DNA of 64,000 nucleotides from Progne subis subis (lineage: Eukaryota > Chordata > Aves > Passeriformes > Hirundinidae): NCBI GenBank assembly GCA_022316685.1, contig JAKJHU010000030.1, forward strand, positions 15,642,018 to 15,706,017, in the 5' to 3' direction. How positions within the stretch are numbered: position 1 is the first letter of the stretch; the number at the start of each line of letters is the position of its first letter. Shown in pieces: positions 57,001 through 64,000 of the stretch. Made by a program: the position numbers and the translations under genes. The notes beneath the pieces were generated by a model. The model saw only the letters and a list, made by a program, of their open reading frames with translations, did no database searches and was not told the DNA's origin.

Positions 57001-60000
57001 CAGTGTTTTCTGTGGGAGCCCAATATTACAGTAAGAGCAGCATGCTTTTGAGGCCAGGACAATGTTGTCTTCATATTTTTTGCCTTCATGTTTCTTGCAG
57101 AATGACACTCCCTGGGGCTACTAATTTCCCTGGAATAAGCTATAATGGTGAGAAGCCTTTTCTCTGATTTAGTTCACAAAATACTGTGTTGCTTCTAGAA
57201 GGAAAAAGACAAGATAGACACCCCTACTCCTTTGGAATATTCATCCCCTCTGATTTCCATATTCCCAGTCTGTGAGGGATGGCAGATGTTAAGTGCAGCT
57301 TTGCCTCCTCAGTTGCCTTTGTCATTTCTCTTCTGCAAGTGCACTGGTGGGACCAGTGTGACATTTATGGGGTGGAGGAAGGTGAGATCTGCAGAGCCTT
57401 CATAGTTAAATAGCACACCATGAAAGAAATTGTTGTCCTGCAATTTGTCCTAGAGTCTGGAAAAATGTTTTTCACTGTTAGTAATATATTTGGGTTTAGA
57501 ATTGGTTTTAGCAGTTAAGCTTGCAATGTAGGATATTTGTTTCATTATCTGAGTTTTCAGTTCTGAGGTCTCACAAAAGATTCTCAACACAGCCAGATGC
57601 TACTTATGTAGTTATACAGTAGGCTACTGAGCACTGAGTAAATGAAGCAGAAGAATATTGCATTGCTAGTTGGAGGTCTATCTAATATAATTGTAAATAT
57701 TTGAACACATGTTCTTTAAAGTTACCTCAGTCTTGCTGAATTTGTTGGCAACTAAATGGCACAGTAAACAAGTTTTTTGAGCAACAGTTTATATTAAAAA
57801 AGACCCAGCATATCTTCAGGCCAAGTATGGCTACAACACAGCAAGAACAGTAGTGCTGCAAAGTAAGTTTCTGAAGCAGCTGGTCCTCCCATATCAAAGG
57901 AGGAGTTTTATGTGTTTTATCACGCTTATGAGACCTGCATGCAGAGAGAGCTCAAATGCAATCTTGTTTTCTGCAGCAGCAGAGATCTCAGCCTTCTTTT
58001 CAGAGCTCCTTGGATGGCTCTGCACAGTTTGAGACATATATGAACGCATTGTAAAAGACAGGCTGAGAGCTTCATAACTTGCTCCCCACCTCTGCGAGAT
58101 TTGCCTCTTGATATGGCAGAGCAGGGAAGTGGAATTTGCTGTGTGCTTTTGTTCTACCATCCTCTCTCCATGGCCTGCATGCTGGTTTTTAGAGGAATGA
58201 AGTCCTTTCAGTCCTTCATGAGTGCATCTTATGAGCTTTCTCTATGTTTAAGGTAAGTCCAATTGCACAGGTATCAGGTGTAGGCCCCTGAAAAGAGGAG
58301 AAGCTGATGTACCCCACTGAAGAGGCAGAAGAAGAGATTGTGGCTGGGCTTGGGGCTCCATTCTCCCCTCCATGTACACATGATGTGACTGATTTAAGAG
58401 GTGCAGTTACTGCAGCTATAGGGAGGAGAATGGAGTCTGAGGTTGGTCATAGGACTTGGACAGAAGATGGAATCATATCTGGTTTTTTTGAAAATCCAGT
58501 TGACATACTCATTACTGGTCTGGGTTGGCTGGTGTTTAGTTTGGTCTATTTTTTTTTTTTTTTTTTTTTTTTTTCCCCAGAACCCCACTGAAGTAACATT
58601 TCCTTTATCTTGATATTTCCTACAACTAAATTCATCTGAAAGTGTGTCTTTCCCAGAATATACTATGCCTCTCTGTAGGTTTGGAGCCTTCAGCCTCTCT
58701 GTAACATCCTCTGTTACATGACTGTATTGCATTACCTTTTTTTTTTTTTTTTTTCTTTTATTCTATCTGAAAGCATAGTTCATACTAAATCTCTGCATGC
58801 AGAACATGATTTAGTTGAGAGCACTGGTGCTTTGATCCTGCTAATCAGTTCTATTCTTTCCAATACAATGCCATGCCAAGACAAGTTGTGATTTCTACAT
58901 CCTCTAAGTTAATTTCACCTTTTATGCTTTGAAGGAGGCTCAAAGGAAAAAAATAGGATAAACAAAAAGGTTTGTTTTCACTCTCTTGCTTTCATCTGTT
59001 CTTAGAACTGGAGAGAGATCAGATGTCAGGGATGCTGGGAAGGCAGAAAATTTTGCTGCTACAGAGTGATTTGGCTATCTGGTTTTTCCTTGTCTTCCAA
59101 GTCTAATATTTTAGAAAATTCAAGAACCATCTAGTGAAAGTGACTGCATTGATCTTCAGGATAGAAAAGCTCTGCTCTGGATCATTTTACATGTTGGTTA
59201 ATACTTTGGCTTTTTTTTATGTCAGTTTATTAATCAATTGCAAGCCATTGATAACAAGGATTACTAATGGAAGTACTTCCTAAATTCAACCTTCAGAAGG
59301 AAGGACTGCTCTGAAGTTATACGGGCTTGTAACTCAGGATTTTTGAGGCATCACCATTGATAATATCCTACGAGTATTTGCATGATGCAAGCAAACTGAC
59401 ACAGCTAAGAAACAGATTTGTTTCTAGTTAATTGTAGCAGTGAGCAGATGTACTTTGGAAAAGGAGGCAGTGGGAAGGTGGTTCTGTGTAACACTGGAAA
59501 TGTGCCTCTCTGGTTGTGCAGCCACCTGTGGTTGTGCAGATGGCAATATCTGTGCCACAGCTGCAATGTTCACCAAAGCCCTGCTATCCCTGGCAGAAGC
59601 AGCTGTATCCTTTAGAGGGGGGAGAAAGAGAACAGCTCAAGCTGGTCTCACTTATTCCAAATTACCAGTTGCTGTCCTCATAAACTATGTCTAATGTTTC
59701 ACACTGTGATTCAAGGCTTGCAGTGTTTCTGTAGGTGTAACAGGCAAGAGCAAAGGAACAGCTGAAATATTTAAACTAGAAGTTGCTGAACTCTAATGAG
59801 AAGAACTGAGGCAGGACTCTGCAGTGTAATCAGCACCTGCTGTGACATGGAATGTTTTGAGTTCTTTATTTCTTCTTTTATCTTATATACTTAAGTGAAT
59901 GTGGAGGTTTATCAGGTTTAATTACAGAGGTAAGAAAATCTGTATGCTTTTAGTTTTGTTTCCTATCTTGTAAACCTTGGTAGTTTTTATCTTCTGCCAG

Positions 60001-60599
60001 AAGGCAGTGGCATCTCTAGCCATGTGATCACTGGACTTGACTGCTTCTGAACAGGTAGGTATTTTGGATTACTTGAGTTGATCTAGAAATGTGGGTTTTT
60101 TTGGTTTTTGTTGTTGTTGTTGTTGTTGTTTTTTAATTAGGATCTTTACTGAAGAATGCTTAAAATGTGAGATTCCTCCAGGTCCCATGTGCTTATATCC
60201 TTCGCTCTGTTCTCTGTTCAAAGACATCAGCTGGAATTCCATGTTTGCTCTCTGTTTTGCAGGAAAACACAAGTGATCAGAGCTGTGCAACACAATTCAT
60301 TGTCCTTTCTTGTAATGAAGCATAATGCCAAAATGCTGGATTTTGAGAAAAGATTTTGGATACTGGGAATAGGAGTTACAGGACATTGCTTGGAAGGATG
60401 GTATGTGCAGCAGGTCCTTCCCTCTTTTATGCATGGAAAATATTTGTCTGGTGTAGAAGTGCGGTTACAGTTTCTCCTCTTGGCTGCCTGCATAAGAAGC
60501 TTGTCTAGAGAGTGGTCATTGTGTGTATGTTTTTCTTGACACCTTTTAATAATAAACTGGCAGAAGAAGGGTCTTCAAGATGTGTGGGAGTTGGAGCAC
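51096..60599. other. host non-coding DNA, no gene recognised
   Basis: No exon, RNA gene or LTR recognised. It contains poly-T runs near 53,402-53,419, 54,888-54,903, 58,551-58,574 and 58,738-58,754, and a GTT repeat at 60,107-60,130. A very A+T-rich block with many ATTA/AATTAAT motifs lies at about 53,880-54,480. Open frames are short and without family resemblance. Confidence 0.55.
60107..60130. repeat. (GTT)n microsatellite
   Basis: About eight GTT units within a T-rich stretch. Confidence 0.85.
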
Positions 60600-61005
60600 A
60601 TGCCATATGTGGACAAGCTGAGGGATCTGGTCTTGTTCACTCTGAGGAAATGAAGGCTTTGAGGGATCTGAAAGAAGTCCCCTGGTGCCTATGGGGAGGT
60701 TACTGAGAAGATGGAGTCAGGCTTTTCATGGCAATGCATGGTGTGAAAATGAGAGTCAAGAGGTGTAAGTTAAAACAGAATAGGTTCAGGCTTTTTGCAA
60801 GGTATAAGCTTTTTTCCCATGAGGAAAATGCTTCAAGCAGTGAAGCAAGTTATCCAAAGGTATTCTACACCTTCTCTGCTTGTGGGCTTTCAAGACCCAA
60901 CTGGATAAAAACCTGACAACATTGTGTGGTCTTCAAGCTAAACCTGGTTTGGGCTAAAAGTTGGACCCCAAGGTCCCTTCCAGTCTCCTCTATCTTATGA
61001 TAATG
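60600..61005 (+). mobile_element. CR1 LINE 3' part, diverged
   Basis: Plus-strand CR1 order is recognisable: a GAGAAGATGGAGTCAGGCTT segment, an AGAGTCAAGAGGTGTAAGTT segment, then CAAGACCCAACTGGATAAAA. Near the end comes GTTGGACCCCAAGGTCCCTT followed by CCAGTCTC. It is clearly more diverged than the copy at 4,537, so older. The exact 5' limit is uncertain. Confidence 0.82.
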
Positions 61006-61469
61006 GGATTTGGTATATTTTTGCCTGCCACAATTTTTGCATGAAGTATGAACTTTGAGCAGAACCCTTTTTGTGTCAAAGAACCAGCACAAGGGAAATG
61101 GGAAGTGATGGAAGAGCAACTGTTACTTCCTATTTTTCATCAGTAGTTTACACAGCCTGGAGAACACAGGTTTTTGATGGGTCCCTAGCCACAATACAAA
61201 TTACATGGATATTACTAACTGAGGATTCATGAGAACACAGGACCGGAAGGGAATGCAGGAGACTGACCATCGGCATCTGTTATTCGCATGCAGTCATGAC
61301 AAATCTACCCTATTTAGAAAAATATCCTCTTATTTTAAAATCAAGTAATGTTTTATTACTGTTGTTCCTGTGGCAAAACTGTTCCAGAATTCCTATTTTC
61401 CATTTGTTAGAAAACTCCTAATTTGTAGTTTGAATTTATTCATGACCTGCTTAAATCCATTCGTTCTGC

Positions 61470-61472
<3 letters not shown>

Positions 61473-61525
<53 letters not shown>
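61473..61525. repeat. poly-T tract, about 50 bases
   Basis: One of the longest homopolymers in the window. It may be the reverse of a poly-A tail, but no adjacent retroposon body was recognised. Confidence 0.9.
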
Positions 61526-62254
61526 CCCTATTGTCTAAATAGCTCTTCTGGTACTTATTTCCTCAAAATGTCTGTAAAAACCAAACCAGTCCATCTCAGA
61601 TTTCATCTGGGAAGTTAAACAAACCAAGGTCTCCCAGGCTTCTCTCATAAGACAAGCTTCTCATTCTCCTCACCAACCTGCACTGCTTCAGTCTGAATTA
61701 ATTGACCTGAGACTGGATTACCAATACAGTACATATTACTCCTAATGAGATCCTTCTAAAATCCCATACAATGGGGTTAACATTTGCACAGATAGATTGG
61801 AAATACTTCAGTTAATGCATTCTATGACTGCTTTTGCCTTCTTTTGTGGGCACCAGGACTTCTTTGGCAGCACCTGCTTTTATGACAGTTTAAAACTCAT
61901 TGTTAGTGTGTCTTCCTGTATCTTGTCTACCTTTTATGATAATATAATCTTTTAACTAGTTCTCAAGGTTTTCTGCCTGCCTTGCTGATAATCTCCACTG
62001 TTGTGTTGTTGACGACTCCTCTTTTCATCCTTTATAACTGGTGGCATGGATTTATTCCTGAAGAACTCTGCTTCTGTGGGATGCTTTCCTCCAGCCTCAT
62101 ACTCCTTTTCATTACTACTGTTTCAACTTTTCTAGATACTTACCTTCAAGGCTAGTCTTCTGTGATGATCTCTATCTCCACAAATTTAATTTGAAATTCT
62201 TTACAGAAGCTGAGATGGGTGAAAGCTGACTGCACTTTTTCTAAGAAATGTAAT

Positions 62255-62345
62255 CTGATGGTGGTGGCAGCCCTATCCATGGCAGGGGGCTTAGAACTAG
62301 ATGATCTTGAAACTCTCTTCCAACTCAACCCATTCTATGAATGAG
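62255..62345 (+). mobile_element. CR1 LINE extreme 3' end
   Basis: Contains CATGGCAGGGGGCTTAGAAC, TAGATGATCTTGAAACTC and CTTCCAACTCAACCCATTCTATGAATGA, the standard CR1 3' terminus. Only about 90 bp are recognisable. Confidence 0.8.
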
Positions 62346-64000
62346 TTATGGGAAATCTTAGGTTTCACTGACAACACATGCCCTTCCTTATTTTATTCTT
62401 CTCTGAAATCCTGATGTTGCAGGAGCCAAGCCCAGCTGCTGCTGAATTATGCACAGCACAAGAACAAAGATGAGAAAGGCAAGAACAAAAAGTCCTATGA
62501 CCCATTAAAGCCAAGGGAGAGAATTCACCAGGTCCCTTGCCCCTACCTAATGTGGGCTATGTCCAAGGTGCACTTTTAGCACTCCCTGTCTTCCCCCTGT
62601 CATTAACAACCAATAAATGCCTCTCAATTTTCATTCACTCATTTCACAGTCAACATGGAGGTGCCAGCCAAAGTGCTGACTGATGGACATTGATTTGACA
62701 TTGACTGATGGAAAACTTCTAGCTCTTTCTCATAGTCAAGCTCAGTAAATGGCATTCCTGCTTAATAACAAGAATAACAGCCCACAGAGCTCACAGGCAA
62801 GTGATGCATCTGCAGAAGAAATTTTGCTTGCTAAGCCTTCCTCCTGAGGCCTCTTTTCATAGAGCAGCAGGTATGTAATAGTGCTAATATTATTTAAATT
62901 GCAAGTAATCCTCACACAGCATTTCCAGTAAAGGGATGGAACTAGGCACCATTAAAGAACCATGGGTTGTAAGAAAATAATGATTCAGGGCTGGAGGTAC
63001 TAGAACTTTGTGTTCTATCAATTTTTCTAAAGGATAACAAACAAAAGCAGACTTCCAACAAAATTAATGACTACTCCCAAAGGCAATGGTGCCTATTCTG
63101 TGTGGTACTTGCTGCTGCTGTAGCTTCACATTAGTCTCTGCCACATAATCCTGAAGTTTGCTGTAGTGGTCAGAGCTGGTGGAAAAGCTGGTCAGCTGTA
63201 CAAAGCAACAGCTCCAGGGCTGAATGAGAAAAGCTTCCATAGAGCTTGAAACCTCACTTGACCCTTAGCTAGTGTACAAATTGGCATGAGCATATTGAGC
63301 TTTTCTGGCTCCTGTGCTTAAGTCCTGTTAGGCCCTAGACCAGTGATTTCTGAGGAGTGTTAGTGAAGCAAAGTATTAGGGATTTTTATAGCTCTATCGG
63401 CTCCCTTGATTTGCTTTTTGATTGAATATTTCCCTCATCTGCTACAAATGCCTGCAGGTAGGCTGGATCCTCCTTTTAATGGAAAAAAAAAAAAAAAAAA
63501 AATCCTGCTGGAATTAGTCATAAACTGGGCCAGTTTGAATCTTCATGCTTATGTTTTTCCCAGCAAAATCCAGTGCCACTGAGACAAAAAGTACACTTTC
63601 CCCTGCTTTTGTTGCTGTTGACAACAGAGAACTTCAGGCATTTTAACTTTCAGCAAAAAAAGAGTGAGTTTTGATAAAATCCTGGATGCATAGAGGAAAA
63701 AGAAAGGTGTATTTTAATTTAAAAACCAGTAAAAGTTCAACAAAAAGTGCAGTAGCAAATCTGCATGCACTTTGCTCTCTAACAACTATCAGTTCTGGGT
63801 TTATGTAGAACATGGAGAAGGAAGAAGAAGGCTGGGTGAAGGCTTGTCACTTTGGCTCTCTCCTGTGAACTGTGCATGTGCAGGATGTGTGATGGAGCTG
63901 CATCTATATTGCAAATCCTACTGTGCCTGGAACATGATACCTCCTACCAGAGCATGGAGAAGGCAGGGATGCTGCACTGCCTGTCTCCTGGTGTGTGTTT
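62346..64000. other. host non-coding DNA, no gene recognised
   Basis: No gene seen. It contains an A run at 63,482-63,502. Confidence 0.55.

Overview
The window reads as vertebrate, specifically avian and probably songbird, nuclear DNA. It is A+T-rich and has no convincing host exon. It carries 3' ends of CR1 LINEs, the typical bird retroposon, and several endogenous retroviruses (ERVs) and solo LTRs with bird-type features. It looks like intergenic or intronic DNA that has collected retroviruses.

Layout. 1-25,875 is host non-coding DNA with one CR1 fragment (4,537-4,840), two solo LTRs of one family (5,615-5,953 and 19,651-20,043, each with a perfect 6-bp target duplication), a third solo LTR of another family (12,615-13,043), and small tandem repeats and hairpins. 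25,876-35,895 is a full-length plus-strand provirus, here ERV-A: LTR, tRNA-Trp-type primer site, gag, a UAG stop in frame with protease, pol, env, purine tract, LTR, flanked by the 5-bp duplication CTTAA. Its gag, pol and env are gammaretrovirus-like but carry several frameshifts and stops. The env frame starts with a Cys-rich extension of about 160 residues before the signal peptide.

35,901-40,681 is plain host DNA. 40,688-51,089 is a minus-strand provirus, ERV-B, flanked by the 6-bp duplication GTGAAG. It has class II (betaretrovirus/alpharetrovirus-like) gag, a protease region, RT with YMDD, RNase H and integrase, and no env. A second minus-strand provirus, ERV-C (47,246-50,766), is inserted in the U5 end of ERV-B's 5' LTR. 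Its own target duplication is still readable (CGAGAC / CAAGAC on the plus strand). ERV-C is only 3.5 kb: an alpharetrovirus-like gag start, a short capsid piece, then directly a gammaretrovirus-type env, with no pol.

51,096-64,000 is host non-coding DNA with two CR1 3' ends and long poly-T tracts.

The most interesting points are these. (1) The nested pair has reversed LTR ages: the inner LTRs differ by about 7%, the outer ones by less than 1%, which suggests gene conversion between the outer LTRs. (2) ERV-C combines a class II gag with a class I env. (3) ERV-A has an unusual env with a Cys-rich leader, a charged helical stretch in the surface subunit and two RKRR motifs. All viral genes here are broken and none appears able to produce a complete protein set. 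Divergence figures are hand counts made by eye from the printed sequence.
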